64,000 nt of DNA from Candidatus Planktophila versatilis. Lineage in GTDB: Bacteria > Actinomycetota > Actinomycetes > Nanopelagicales > Nanopelagicaceae. Shown here one piece after another: positions 46,034 through 54,467 of the stretch. A model generated the notes under the pieces. The model saw nothing but the letters and a program-made list of their open reading frames with translations, made no database searches and was not told the origin of the DNA. Every line of letters starts with the position of its first letter. Position 1 is the stretch's first letter. The stretch spans positions 930,001 through 994,000 of the forward strand of contig NZ_CP016778.1 of assembly GCF_002288265.1 (NCBI RefSeq). Reading direction: 5' to 3'. The position numbers and the translations under genes were made by a program.

Positions 46034-46660
46034 CTACAACTTCGTTGCAAGCAACAATCCATCCCCGATTGGAATTAGTGATGTCACCCACGAATCAGTA
46101 TCGGCCTTTACAGCTTTTCCTGCCTCACGCAGAGCAATAGTCTTCGGATCGCGCTGGGCTGGGTCCGGAACCTTGCCACCACCATAAAAATTATCAATCA
46201 CAAAAACGCCGCCACTTCGAAGGATTCTATGTGCTTCAGAGATGGCAAAACTTAAATCCTCCGGATTGTGTCTAAAGACAACCAGGTCATAGGCGCGATC
46301 GGTGAGCTTTGTCATGACATCCATAACCGCATTGGTAATAAATCTAATTCGAGTCTGTGCGATTTCTGCTTCGGCTAGAGCGATTTTTGCAATCGACGTA
46401 TGTTCCATCTCATCATCTATCGATGTCAGAGTTCCGCTTCCAAGCATTCCCTCAAGTAGCCAGAGTGAACCAACTCCAGATCCTGTTCCAATTTCAACTA
46501 CTGACTGTGCCTTAATTTGATGAGCAAGTTGGCGCAGATATGCACCCGTTCCTTGGGAGACATCGATGACTCCATTTTCTTCTCCTCGCGCACGCGCCGC
46601 ACTTTTCACAGTGCCTTCTGCAATAAATGTCTCTGCATAGGTATGCGGGTCAATGTTCAT
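46034..46660 (-). CDS. O-methyltransferase (class I, Rv1220c-like)
   Basis: 208 residues. SAM-binding motif VEIGTGSGVGSLWLL (about 55-69), acidic loop TSIDDEMEHTSIAK and a metal-binding-like sequence DLVVFRHNPEDL. The small-molecule target is unknown. The ATG overlaps the pepA stop by four bases (ATGA), so the few codons upstream in the open frame are rejected. Confidence 0.85.
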   Translation of the reverse strand: MNIDPHTYAETFIAEGTVKSAARARGEENGVIDVSQGTGAYLRQLAHQIKAQSVVEIGTGSGVGSLWLLEGMLGSGTLTSIDDEMEHTSIAKIALAEAEIAQTRIRFITNAVMDVMTKLTDRAYDLVVFRHNPEDLSFAISEAHRILRSGGVFVIDNFYGGGKVPDPAQRDPKTIALREAGKAVKADTDSWVTSLIPIGDGLLLATKL

Positions 46661-48138
46661 GAGAGAGACACTATCCAATCAATGAATAAACGCACGCCGA
46701 ATCCAGTGCCGCCTTTCACATTTTCTCCAGAGTCATTTTCACTACGCCCTGTTCCGGCGATATCGAGGTGCACCCAGCGACTATCTCCGACAAAATGTTC
46801 GAGATATAAGGCTGCGGTGACTGATCCGGCAGAGTAATCTCCCTTATCTGCTGCGTGATTTAGGTCTGCCACATCACTGTCGAGGGAATCGGCGTAATCA
46901 TCGATGAGTGGCATATGCCAGACACGTTCGCCACTTTCCTCGCCGATCTCCATCAATTTCTTAGCAAGTTTTTCATCGCGCGAATACAGGGCGGCATATT
47001 GGCGGCCTAGCCCAAGGGTTGCAGAACCTGTCAGTGTTGCAATATCAATCAGGTAATCCGGGTCGAGGTTTGCCACCGCATAAGCAAGCCCATCGGCAAG
47101 AACGAGTCTTCCCTCGGCATCTGTATTAATGATTTCGACAGTGGTACCGCCATATTGCGTGATGACATCTGATGGTCGCTGCGCACTACCCGAGAGTGCA
47201 TTTTCGGCGCACATCATCAAGACGGTTACTCGCACCTTGGGTTGTAATTGTGGAAGTGCGCTGATAGTTGCAAGGGCGGCAGCCGCCCCCGCCATATCAC
47301 TCTTCATGGCCGTCATAAATTCATAGGGGCGCTTAAGTGAAACACCACCGGTATCAAAGGTGATTCCTTTTCCGACAATGACAATATGAGGTAGCGCTGC
47401 CGCTGAATTGCCACGCATCCTTGGAATATACGAAAGTTCAATAAAGCGTGGTCCAGGTGTTGGCGAGGAGTTTCCCACTGCGCGTAGTCCCCCAAATTCA
47501 GCCAGTTGCTTACCGGCTAATACCTTGATCGCCAATCCACATTCATCTGCAATCTTCTTCGCTTCTTGCGCCATCCACAACGGATTCTTAATATTTGATG
47601 GCGTATGAACTAGATCTCGCGCGGTATAGAGCGCTTTTGCAATGACCGATGCGCGAGTAACAGTTTTTTCATCAAGAGTTGCAATACCAATTCGAGGAAT
47701 CTCAACTTCTTTACCTGTCTTTAAGCTCCACGAATAGGCGCCAAGTAAAGCTGAAACTCCATGCGCTTTAATTTCAGGAGCGCTCTCGGCACAGAGTGAA
47801 ATGATTTCTATTGCTTTTCCACGCACTTTGCGCCCGATAGCTGCGCCAGCTGTGCGATAAGAAGTAAGGGATTGATCTCCGAGACCGAGAAGATAAAGGC
47901 GATCAACGGTGGCATCATCGTGAAGCACGGGAATTTCGTTTACTTCTCCTGCTTTACCAGTCGGTGTAAAGAATGAAACTTCATCAACCAGATTTATCTC
48001 AAAGAACTTTTCGATTTTACTCAGTAACTTCTTGCTTCCAACAAAGGTGATTTCGCCATCTTTAGATTGAATGTATCCCAGTACAAGAACATCTGCTCCG
48101 ATAAGAGAATCTAATTCAGGAGCAACTGCGTGAAGAAT
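46657..48138 (-). CDS. pepA: Leucyl aminopeptidase (M17), probable ATT start
   Basis: 493 residues. The zinc peptidase domain is plain: VIVGKGITFDTGGVSLK, MKSDMAGAAAAL, and the signature NTDAEGRLVLADGLAYA with metal-binding Asp and Glu. The first ATG/GTG/TTG in frame is GTG 47928, which gives only 423 residues and cuts the N-terminal domain. The frame stays open 78 codons further and encodes ADVLVLGYIQSKDG-type sequence typical of the M17 N-terminal domain. The only plausible start there is ATT 48138, 14 bases after the DUF3117 stop. It degrades N-terminal residues of peptides in the cytosol. Shine-Dalgarno support is weak. Confidence 0.85.
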   Translation of the reverse strand: MLHAVAPELDSLIGADVLVLGYIQSKDGEITFVGSKKLLSKIEKFFEINLVDEVSFFTPTGKAGEVNEIPVLHDDATVDRLYLLGLGDQSLTSYRTAGAAIGRKVRGKAIEIISLCAESAPEIKAHGVSALLGAYSWSLKTGKEVEIPRIGIATLDEKTVTRASVIAKALYTARDLVHTPSNIKNPLWMAQEAKKIADECGLAIKVLAGKQLAEFGGLRAVGNSSPTPGPRFIELSYIPRMRGNSAAALPHIVIVGKGITFDTGGVSLKRPYEFMTAMKSDMAGAAAALATISALPQLQPKVRVTVLMMCAENALSGSAQRPSDVITQYGGTTVEIINTDAEGRLVLADGLAYAVANLDPDYLIDIATLTGSATLGLGRQYAALYSRDEKLAKKLMEIGEESGERVWHMPLIDDYADSLDSDVADLNHAADKGDYSAGSVTAALYLEHFVGDSRWVHLDIAGTGRSENDSGENVKGGTGFGVRLFIDWIVSLS

Positions 48139-48152
48139 TTCTTCGGTCCGCT

Positions 48153-48332
48153 CTACTTCTTAATAAGAGCAACTGCGGCCTCAAGGGCTGCGCTCAGGTT
48201 GTTTGCTTCCTGAGGATTAAGTTCAACGACCAGACGGCCTCCACCTTCGAGCGGAATACGCATGACGAGCGAGCGCGCTTCCTTGGTGACTTCCATGGGT
48301 CCATCACCAGTACGAGGTTTCATAGCTGCCAT
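48153..48332 (-). CDS. DUF3117 family protein
   Basis: 59 residues. The start MAAMKPRTGDGPMEVTKE and the core MRIPLEGGGRLVVELNP match the very conserved actinobacterial DUF3117 family (Rv1211 type). Function is unknown. ATG 48332 follows an AAGGAG at nine bases; the in-frame extension to 48371 is rejected. The 3' end is linked to pepA. Confidence 0.9.
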   Translation of the reverse strand: MAAMKPRTGDGPMEVTKEARSLVMRIPLEGGGRLVVELNPQEANNLSAALEAAVALIKK

Positions 48333-48430
48333 AGTGGGGACTCCTTGAGACGACGGGGTGATGATGCGCACGGGCGTGAACAGTAGGGAGAAGTATCTCG
48401 CAGAATGAGCCCGGGGTGAAATCGAGGCAA

Positions 48431-48622
48431 TTACATGCCCAAAAAGGCGGTGAGCCGCTTCTTTCCGCTTTCAATTACGGCGATAACCGATTTCTCAGGA
48501 ACTGATAGGAGCGCTGCAATTTCTGCACTGCTCTTGGATCGAAGGTAATGCAAGGTGAGGATGAATCGCTCTTCCTCAGGTAGCGAGGCGAGCAATTGCG
48601 CCAGTGTTTGAGGGTTGCTCAC
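48431..48622 (-). CDS. Small sigma-70 region 4-type DNA-binding protein
   Basis: 63 residues. The sequence SLPEEERFILTLHYLRSKSSAEIAALL is sigma region 4-like with a recognition helix around VPEKSVIAVIESGKKRL. No region 2 is present, so it cannot be a full sigma factor. It may be an anti-activator or a partner of RNA polymerase. GTG 48622 is chosen because TCAACA, 17 bases, TAATCT and a 7-base spacer lead to it. ATG 48712 and the frame start at 48727 are alternatives that overlap the SRPBCC gene. Confidence 0.6.
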   Translation of the reverse strand: MSNPQTLAQLLASLPEEERFILTLHYLRSKSSAEIAALLSVPEKSVIAVIESGKKRLTAFLGM

Positions 48623-48629
48623 GGGATAC

Positions 48630-48658
48630 AGATTACTCGGTGAGGTAGTAATTGTTGA
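48630..48658 (-). promoter_or_regulatory. Promoter TCAACA-17-TAATCT, leaderless GTG of the sigma-region-4 gene
   Basis: TCAACA at 48653-48658 and TAATCT at 48630-48635, seven bases before the GTG at 48622. It lies just after the stop of the SRPBCC gene. Confidence 0.5.
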
Positions 48659-48662
48659 GTGC

Positions 48663-49112
48663 TTAGTGAAATGAACGTGCGAATCGTGCGAGGGATATGC
48701 GTACACCCACATATAGAAAAGGGGCAATCAGCAAAAAGAGCGCTCGCGGTGCCACGATTGTTTCTGACCAATCAAAGCGCGTGGAATGTGAACCCTCTTC
48801 GGTGAGAATGAAAGAACCGCTTCCCTTAAGAATTTTTCCATGATGATCAACATCGCATCGAGCTGGCTCCTCCCAGCGAGTAACAGTCATGAGGTCCAGT
48901 AATCCTGGTGACTTAATTCGAGGATAGAACTTGTGAAGTGGCCCAGTGAATGCAGAAATGGAAGTGCCAACTCCTGAAGTGCGCTCTGATGTTACCCAGA
49001 CTTTTGTTTGCAGCATCCACTGTCCTTGTGAAGGCCAATCCGCAATCGCCTTCCACACTTCTATCTGAGGTGCTGGAATGGAGAGCGAAATCGCTAGCGT
49101 GTTAATCGCCAT
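48663..49112 (-). CDS. SRPBCC family protein (polyketide cyclase/START-like)
   Basis: 149 residues. The pattern INTLAISLSIPAPQIEVWKAIADWPSQGQW is a typical SRPBCC start, followed by TRWEEPARCDVDH and a C-terminal hydrophobic helix (about 122-140). The latter is unusual for a soluble SRPBCC and may anchor it to the membrane. Ligand and role are unknown. The ATG lies immediately after the stop of the LOG gene, so it is probably the second gene of that operon. Confidence 0.72.
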   Translation of the reverse strand: MAINTLAISLSIPAPQIEVWKAIADWPSQGQWMLQTKVWVTSERTSGVGTSISAFTGPLHKFYPRIKSPGLLDLMTVTRWEEPARCDVDHHGKILKGSGSFILTEEGSHSTRFDWSETIVAPRALFLLIAPFLYVGVRISLARFARSFH

Positions 49113-49652
49113 CTACTTTTTCCCGTGTGCATAATCAAGTGCTTGCTCAACCGTAGTTGTCCAATGTAAGAGATCGCGCATTCCAGGTTTCACAAAATTC
49201 TCATTCTCTAGATGCTCCACCAATGTATGTAGTGGCTGATAAATACCATGTGGGTCAAGAATGATCACTGGCTTATCGTGGAATTGAAGGTAGCGCCCAA
49301 CCCATATTTCAAAGAGTTCTTCTAGAGTGCCGAGCCCACCTGGGAGGGTAATGAAGGCATCGGATAGGTCTTCTATCTTTGCCTTACGGGTGCGCATAGA
49401 GTCGACCACAATTAATTCATCGCTCTCATGATCTGCAAATTCAATATCAACTAACTTCTGCGGTATCACCCCGATGGTGCGCCCTGCTTTACTGCGAGCT
49501 CCACGTGAAATTGCGCCCATGGCAGAGATATGACCGCCCCCTGAAACCAATTCGGCGCCGCTCTCGGCGATACCGGCGCCAAGTTCAAAGGCTAGGTCTA
49601 TATATTTCGAATCAATCGACGGTGATGAAGAACAAAACACTGCAATGCGCAT
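49113..49652 (-). CDS. LOG-family cytokinin-riboside-phosphate phosphoribohydrolase-like protein
   Basis: 179 residues. The family motif PGGLGTLEELFEIW is present (about 103-116), preceded by the SMRTRK motif. LOG enzymes release a base from nucleoside monophosphates; the bacterial role in non-plant bacteria is not known. It is divergent from dapD. TATCCT seven bases before the ATG (49660-49665) gives a leaderless start. Confidence 0.88.
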   Translation of the reverse strand: MRIAVFCSSSPSIDSKYIDLAFELGAGIAESGAELVSGGGHISAMGAISRGARSKAGRTIGVIPQKLVDIEFADHESDELIVVDSMRTRKAKIEDLSDAFITLPGGLGTLEELFEIWVGRYLQFHDKPVIILDPHGIYQPLHTLVEHLENENFVKPGMRDLLHWTTTVEQALDYAHGKK

Positions 49653-49659
49653 GACACAC

Positions 49660-49676
49660 AGGATAGGGGTTAGGCT
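49660..49676. promoter_or_regulatory. Divergent -10 boxes: TATCCT (-) for LOG and TAGGCT (+) for dapD
   Basis: TATCCT at 49660-49665 (minus) ends seven bases from LOG ATG 49652. TAGGCT at 49671-49676 (plus) ends six bases from dapD ATG 49683. The two genes are 30 bases apart. Confidence 0.5.
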
Positions 49677-49682
49677 TGGAAC

Positions 49683-50600
49683 ATGTCTTCATTAGCTCAT
49701 GGCCACGGAATCGCAACTCTTGCCGGCACAACTGTGCTCGATGTCTGGTTTCCTGCGCCGGCACTTGGAGCCATTGCTGGCGCCCCTGATTCATCATTGC
49801 AATCAATGGTGGGCTCAGATGATGCGCGAGGAGTAACTCGAGAGCTAGTCTCGATTGAAATTGATTTAGCGGTAGCACCGAAAGATGCACGCGATGCATA
49901 CCTGCGACTGCACTTACTTTCACACCGCTTGGTTAAGCCACATAGTGCATCACTCGATGGAATTTTTGGACTACTTGCCAATGTTGTCTGGACCTCAGTT
50001 GGACCGTGCGCCGTTGAAGGATTTGAACTTACCCGTGCACGTTTGAAAGCCCAACATGGTCACGTGAGTGTTATCTCGGTAGATAAGTTCCCGCGCATGG
50101 TTGATTACGTCGTGCCAAGTGGTGTGCGCATTGCAGATGCTGATCGCGTTCGTTTAGGTGCCCACCTAGCACCTGGCACAACTGTGATGCACGAAGGATT
50201 TGTTAACTTTAATGCTGGAACTCTTGGAACGTCGATGGTCGAAGGTCGCATCTCTTCAGGTGTAGTTGTTGGAGATGGCACAGATGTTGGCGGTGGCGCT
50301 TCGATTATGGGAACCCTCAGCGGCGGCGGCAAAGAAGTAATTTCTGTAGGAGAAAAGTGCTTACTGGGTGCTAACTCTGGTTTAGGAATTTCACTAGGCA
50401 ATAACTGCGTCATTGAAGCCGGTACCTACATCACAGCAGCTGCCAAGGTGAAGTTACCTGATGGTGAAGTTGTTAAAGCTGGCACACTTTCAGGTGCAAA
50501 TGATCTGCTATTTCGTCGTAACTCACTGAGTGGTGGCCTTGAAGTTGTGATGCGCACCGGTACCTGGGGCGGCCTGAACTCCGTCTTGCACGCCAACTAA
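49683..50600 (+). CDS. dapD: 2,3,4,5-Tetrahydropyridine-2,6-dicarboxylate N-succinyltransferase
   Basis: 305 residues. It transfers succinyl from succinyl-CoA to tetrahydrodipicolinate, the step before dapC in diaminopimelate and lysine synthesis. The C-terminal half is a left-handed beta-helix of hexapeptide repeats ([19 protein letters not shown], then [16 protein letters not shown]). The N-terminal 150 residues match the actinobacterial DapD subgroup. It converges on the SpoIID gene. Confidence 0.92.
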   Translation: MSSLAHGHGIATLAGTTVLDVWFPAPALGAIAGAPDSSLQSMVGSDDARGVTRELVSIEIDLAVAPKDARDAYLRLHLLSHRLVKPHSASLDGIFGLLANVVWTSVGPCAVEGFELTRARLKAQHGHVSVISVDKFPRMVDYVVPSGVRIADADRVRLGAHLAPGTTVMHEGFVNFNAGTLGTSMVEGRISSGVVVGDGTDVGGGASIMGTLSGGGKEVISVGEKCLLGANSGLGISLGNNCVIEAGTYITAAAKVKLPDGEVVKAGTLSGANDLLFRRNSLSGGLEVVMRTGTWGGLNSVLHAN

Positions 50601-50610
50601 TAATCGAGCG

Positions 50611-51801
50611 TTAACCCGCTAAATTAAAGTAGGGCGAAGGAATCTTTACTCTACTTCTAAAGGTATCTCCCCTTAATAATTTGGTTGACCCATCACTTGC
50701 TGTGCCCTTGATGTAGGTAACTGCCCCTGCAGTATTTCGGGAGATTATTTCAAGAGTGACGATGTCTGCGAGCAGGAAGGCAGTGGCAACTAGAGATTGA
50801 TCTGCCGATGCGCTCCAGGTAGCAAAGCGAGGATTGTTTTTAGGATCTAGCCCCGCAGGATCAACTACTGATTGCGTATAACTCGTTGCCTGCCCCCAGG
50901 CATCGAGAGTTGTCTGCGTTGCACCACCTGAGGATGAGAAGAAGTAAGCCTGTATTGGTTTTCCATTACTTAGAATTGCCAGACTTGTGGAAGTGTCAAT
51001 GATTGTTCGCGAAACTGCCGCTTTCCAGAACTGACCGAACCTCGGTTCAGATTCTTTAGAAAAGCCCACAAAGTTCTGATCTGCAATATGTGAATAAACC
51101 TGACAGTCGCATGCAGAGTTAATTTTTCCAAGCTTTGACATTGCATATGATCGCGAAGCAATTACCTGTGCTTCAAGTGCAGCTGCAGGCCAAGATGACG
51201 GAACTTCGCTAATCCCCCATAAGTACTCATCGCGAAGGGCCAGTGTGTTAGTGACCTCCATTGCGCTTTTTACTACCTTCACTTGAATCTGCCCATACCT
51301 GTATTTCACGACACTACCTGGCTGTGAAAATGTAATGACTGACGAAGGTCCACTCCACCTAATGGTGAAGGCTTTGGCGCGCAGGCCTTCACCCGTAGCG
51401 AATGCACCATCAACGTTGAAGGTTATCTTCTTCTTGGCAGCTAAAGTCATAATGGGTGGAACATCTTGCGCATTTGCAATGTCACCGCTAAAGATCTGCA
51501 CTGCTGAATCTGGTGTCGCGCTGACAAATGAAATTGACTTTAAAGCGCGACCAATATTTACTCGAATCGTATGGGTATCTACTATCGGTGCAATCTGCAC
51601 ATTTTTGTAATAGTAATTGAGAATTGCCGTGGCACTTTCACCTGAGAGAGCACGAGCCTTGGCTCCAATCTGACTCATTCCAACGCCGTGGCCGTATCCG
51701 GAACCCGTAAAAGAAAATTGGAGAGGTGCGGTTGCTGTGGCGGTCGATGTTGCAGCAAATGAGATGGAGAAAACTAAGAGTAAGGCTTTAAACATCCTCA
51801 T
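50611..51801 (-). CDS. SpoIID/LytB-domain exported protein
   Basis: 396 residues. An N-terminal signal sequence (MRMFKALLLVFSISFAATS) is followed by the mature start QFSFTGSGYGHGVGMSQIGA, which in this family forms the catalytic loop, and SSWPAAALEAQVIASRSYAM. SpoIID enzymes cleave denuded glycan strands of peptidoglycan; here sporulation genes are absent, so it likely modifies the wall. The ATG overlaps the ABC gene stop. Second ATG 51795 is also possible. Confidence 0.82.
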   Translation of the reverse strand: MRMFKALLLVFSISFAATSTATATAPLQFSFTGSGYGHGVGMSQIGAKARALSGESATAILNYYYKNVQIAPIVDTHTIRVNIGRALKSISFVSATPDSAVQIFSGDIANAQDVPPIMTLAAKKKITFNVDGAFATGEGLRAKAFTIRWSGPSSVITFSQPGSVVKYRYGQIQVKVVKSAMEVTNTLALRDEYLWGISEVPSSWPAAALEAQVIASRSYAMSKLGKINSACDCQVYSHIADQNFVGFSKESEPRFGQFWKAAVSRTIIDTSTSLAILSNGKPIQAYFFSSSGGATQTTLDAWGQATSYTQSVVDPAGLDPKNNPRFATWSASADQSLVATAFLLADIVTLEIISRNTAGAVTYIKGTASDGSTKLLRGDTFRSRVKIPSPYFNLAG

Positions 51802-52594
51802 CAGATGATGCGCTCTTTCTAGCGTTAACAAATTCACGATAGGCAGTAATGACTTCCGTAGGGTTTCCACGCATCATAAGCTTGCCCTTATTAAGCCAGA
51901 TGACCTCATTGCAAATATCCTCGATAGTGGCAAGTGCGTGGCTGACAAGAATGAGCGCGCGATCTGCGCTGCGCAACTCCTTAATTCTGTTCAGACTCTT
52001 CTCTTTAAACTTCGCATCACCTGTGCTGAGCGCTTCATCGATAATCAAAATATCGGGTTCAACTACGGCAGCTACTGAGAAGGCTAGGCGAGCAAACATT
52101 CCAGAAGAATATGTGCGCATCGGAGCATCGATTGCTTCCCCAAGTTCTGAAAAATCGGCAATCGCATCAAAATGGTTATCGATCTCTTCCCGAGACATTC
52201 CTGCTGCCAGACCACCGAGATAGACATTATCGCGGCCTGTCATTGATGGATTAAAGCCAACGCCGAGTGCAAGCAGTGTGCTGACACTTCCATAGACCTC
52301 AACGCGCCCCTGTGAGGGAGGAATGATTCCTGAAATCACACGCATCAACGTTGATTTACCCGCTCCATTAGAGCCAATAATTCCAAGCACAGCGCCATAG
52401 TGAACATCAATGTTCACATCGGTGAGTGCAGGAACAATTCGGGTGTATTTCTTGCCTCGACCAAGAGATTTGAAGCGCGCCTTTAACGTTGGTTTCTTTT
52501 CGATTGATGTTGTGTACGTGAGTCCCAGGTCTCGCACCGAAACAGCAATGCCATGCTGGGCATGTTCGTGGTTAAAGTCGGACAGCGAAATCAC
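51788..52594 (-). CDS. ABC transporter ATP-binding subunit, polysaccharide/teichoic-acid export type
   Basis: 268 residues. It has Walker A GSNGAGKST, signature YSSGMFARLAFS and Walker B ILIIDEALSTGD, with VNIDVHYGAVLGIIG, typical of TagH/Wzt exporters of cell-surface glycans. The C-terminal carbohydrate-binding domain of some Wzt proteins is absent. The start is uncertain: GTG 52594 is chosen, TTG 52624 overlaps the permease more. It follows the permease gene with coupling. Confidence 0.85.
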   Translation of the reverse strand: MISLSDFNHEHAQHGIAVSVRDLGLTYTTSIEKKPTLKARFKSLGRGKKYTRIVPALTDVNIDVHYGAVLGIIGSNGAGKSTLMRVISGIIPPSQGRVEVYGSVSTLLALGVGFNPSMTGRDNVYLGGLAAGMSREEIDNHFDAIADFSELGEAIDAPMRTYSSGMFARLAFSVAAVVEPDILIIDEALSTGDAKFKEKSLNRIKELRSADRALILVSHALATIEDICNEVIWLNKGKLMMRGNPTEVITAYREFVNARKSASSDEDV

Positions 52595-53399
52595 GCTCCC
52601 TCGATAGGAAGATGTAGGAGCCAATCAATAAAAGTCCGAGTGCCCATAGTGACGCGTGAATGAGCCCATTCATTGATGGAGCCTCAGCATGCACAACAAC
52701 ACGTGACCATGAATCAAGTAGATAGAAGAGGGGGTTAAGAATTTCAAATTTCTTAATACTTTCAGAAATACTGTCTGCCTCATACAAAATTGGAGATAAA
52801 TACAGAAGACTGCGCGTCAGATAAGGCAAAATACTTGAAATATCTCGGAAATAGACATTGATGCATGAAATAAGAATCGACATCCCAAGTGCCATCACAA
52901 CTGCAATAAACAGGATTGGAACTGCCCAGAGCATCTGCCACGAAAATGGCAAACCAATGAGAAGGTGAATTACCGTGAAGACAACGACGGTAGGTAAAAA
53001 TTTAAAGAGGGCAATTACAGTGGCTGAAATTGGAAGCATGATGCGCGGAAATGGTGTGTTGAGAATCAGGCGCTCACCCGAGGTAATTGCTTTGACTCCA
53101 CCTGTGAGGCTATTTGCAATTAAATAGAAGAGAAAAAGCGTAGCGGTGAGGTGTCCGAAGCGAGTGGCATCACTACTGCCGCCAATAACGTAGATAAGTA
53201 AGAAGTAGACCGCGGATAAGAGCAATGGATTGAGAATCAGCCAGAGCTGACCAAAGAGAGATCCATAATTTTGTTGGCGTAGCCCTGATCGAGAAAACTC
53301 TGAGATAAACGCGCGCCGGCTCCACAGGGAGGCGAAATATTCCCGCATCGGCGGCAAGCCAGCGCGGAAAGGTTCGTAAATTACAACTGGTTTATCCAC
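52572..53399 (-). CDS. ABC-2 type polysaccharide export permease
   Basis: 275 residues with six hydrophobic helices. A cytoplasmic N-terminal part with YFASLWSRRAFISEFSRSGLRQQNYGSLFG is typical of Wzm/TagG permeases. It is the membrane partner of the ATP-binding subunit. The GTG at 53399 has a TAGCCT box seven bases upstream (53407-53412) and is thus leaderless. Confidence 0.88.
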   Translation of the reverse strand: MDKPVVIYEPFRAGLPPMREYFASLWSRRAFISEFSRSGLRQQNYGSLFGQLWLILNPLLLSAVYFLLIYVIGGSSDATRFGHLTATLFLFYLIANSLTGGVKAITSGERLILNTPFPRIMLPISATVIALFKFLPTVVVFTVIHLLIGLPFSWQMLWAVPILFIAVVMALGMSILISCINVYFRDISSILPYLTRSLLYLSPILYEADSISESIKKFEILNPLFYLLDSWSRVVVHAEAPSMNGLIHASLWALGLLLIGSYIFLSRERDFAVRL

Positions 53400-53406
53400 G
53401 TGCGAA

Positions 53407-53412
53407 AGGCTA
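53407..53412 (-). promoter_or_regulatory. -10 box TAGCCT, leaderless GTG start of the exporter operon
   Basis: TAGCCT ends seven bases before the GTG at 53399, in the short gap after the glycosyltransferase gene. Confidence 0.5.
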
Positions 53413-53429
53413 CCGCAGCCTGTTGCTAC

Positions 53430-54431
53430 TTACTCCGATGAAGGCATGAGAGTCTTTGGGGAAGATATGAATCCAGCACCCCACGCGAAGTGCATTGTGG
53501 GTAAGACAAGTAGTAATAGAAAGAATTCACGAATTGAAGACGAAATCTTTACTGCGGCTCCCAGGACAAAGAGCGTATAGATCGCAGCCGGGAAAAAAAG
53601 AATTGGCGAGACGAGTAATCCAAGTATTACTGATGCTAAGAACCCAACGAGTGCAACCGGTGGCGCCAGGTAACGATAATTGATTGTTCCCTTATGTCTC
53701 CTAGAAACTACTCTACGCCAGCGGCCGTATTCAAAGTATTGTTTTGCAAGAGCGCGCACTGTTGACCGTGGGCGATATGTCACGTGAAGTCGGGGATCAA
53801 AGTAAATGACTCCTCCATTTTCACGTAAGCGAAAATTGAGTTCCCAATCTTGAGCGCGTGTAAATCGTTCATCGAATCCGCCGATTGCAATCAGGGCCTC
53901 TCTGCGAAAAGCTCCGAGGTAGACAGTATCTACAGGCCCCGCTTCTCCTCCAGTGTGAAAACGTGATGCACCAACTCCGAATGCACTGCGCATTGCACCT
54001 GCAACAGACTTTTCAAAGATCGTTTTCCCAACAGCGGCCATAACACCGCCGACATTGACAGCGCCCGTCTTATTTAGCACCTCAACTATTAAGGAGAGGT
54101 AATTCTGGGGAATCTCAGCATGGGCATCGACTCGCACCACAACTGGATTCAATGATTGCCGAAGTGCAAGATTCAGACCCATCGCTGTCTTGCCCGTGGG
54201 GTTTTCTACAATCACAACTCGTGAATCTGCCGAAGCTATGCGCTTTGCAATTTCTAGTGTTCTATCTTTTGATGGACCGATTGCCAAAATGACTTCTATG
54301 GGGCCTTGGTAATCTTGTGAAAGTATCGAGCGAACTGAGCTCTCCAGATGTGACTGCTCATTGAGCACAGGCAAGATCACGCTAATTGATGGGTGCGGTG
54401 AGCCAATTAACTCTTGCATTGGTGTCGCCAT
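53430..54431 (-). CDS. Family 2 glycosyltransferase
   Basis: 333 residues. The N-terminal GT-A domain has SISVILPVLNEQSHLESSVRSIL, a DxD-like VRVDAHAEI, and FTRAQDWELNFRLRENGG. Two or three hydrophobic helices follow at about 255-330. It resembles ExoA-type succinoglycan glycosyltransferases. It probably builds the glycan exported by the ABC pair next to it. The ATG has GGAGG about five bases upstream. Confidence 0.85.
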   Translation of the reverse strand: MATPMQELIGSPHPSISVILPVLNEQSHLESSVRSILSQDYQGPIEVILAIGPSKDRTLEIAKRIASADSRVVIVENPTGKTAMGLNLALRQSLNPVVVRVDAHAEIPQNYLSLIVEVLNKTGAVNVGGVMAAVGKTIFEKSVAGAMRSAFGVGASRFHTGGEAGPVDTVYLGAFRREALIAIGGFDERFTRAQDWELNFRLRENGGVIYFDPRLHVTYRPRSTVRALAKQYFEYGRWRRVVSRRHKGTINYRYLAPPVALVGFLASVILGLLVSPILFFPAAIYTLFVLGAAVKISSSIREFFLLLLVLPTMHFAWGAGFISSPKTLMPSSE

Positions 54432-54455
54432 AACCCCTCCACGCTATCGTGCAAG

Positions 54456-54461
54456 TAATCT
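54456..54461 (+). promoter_or_regulatory. -10 box TAATCT, leaderless GTG start of the LCP gene
   Basis: TAATCT ends six bases before the GTG at 54468. Confidence 0.5.
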
Positions 54462-54467
54462 ACGTAT

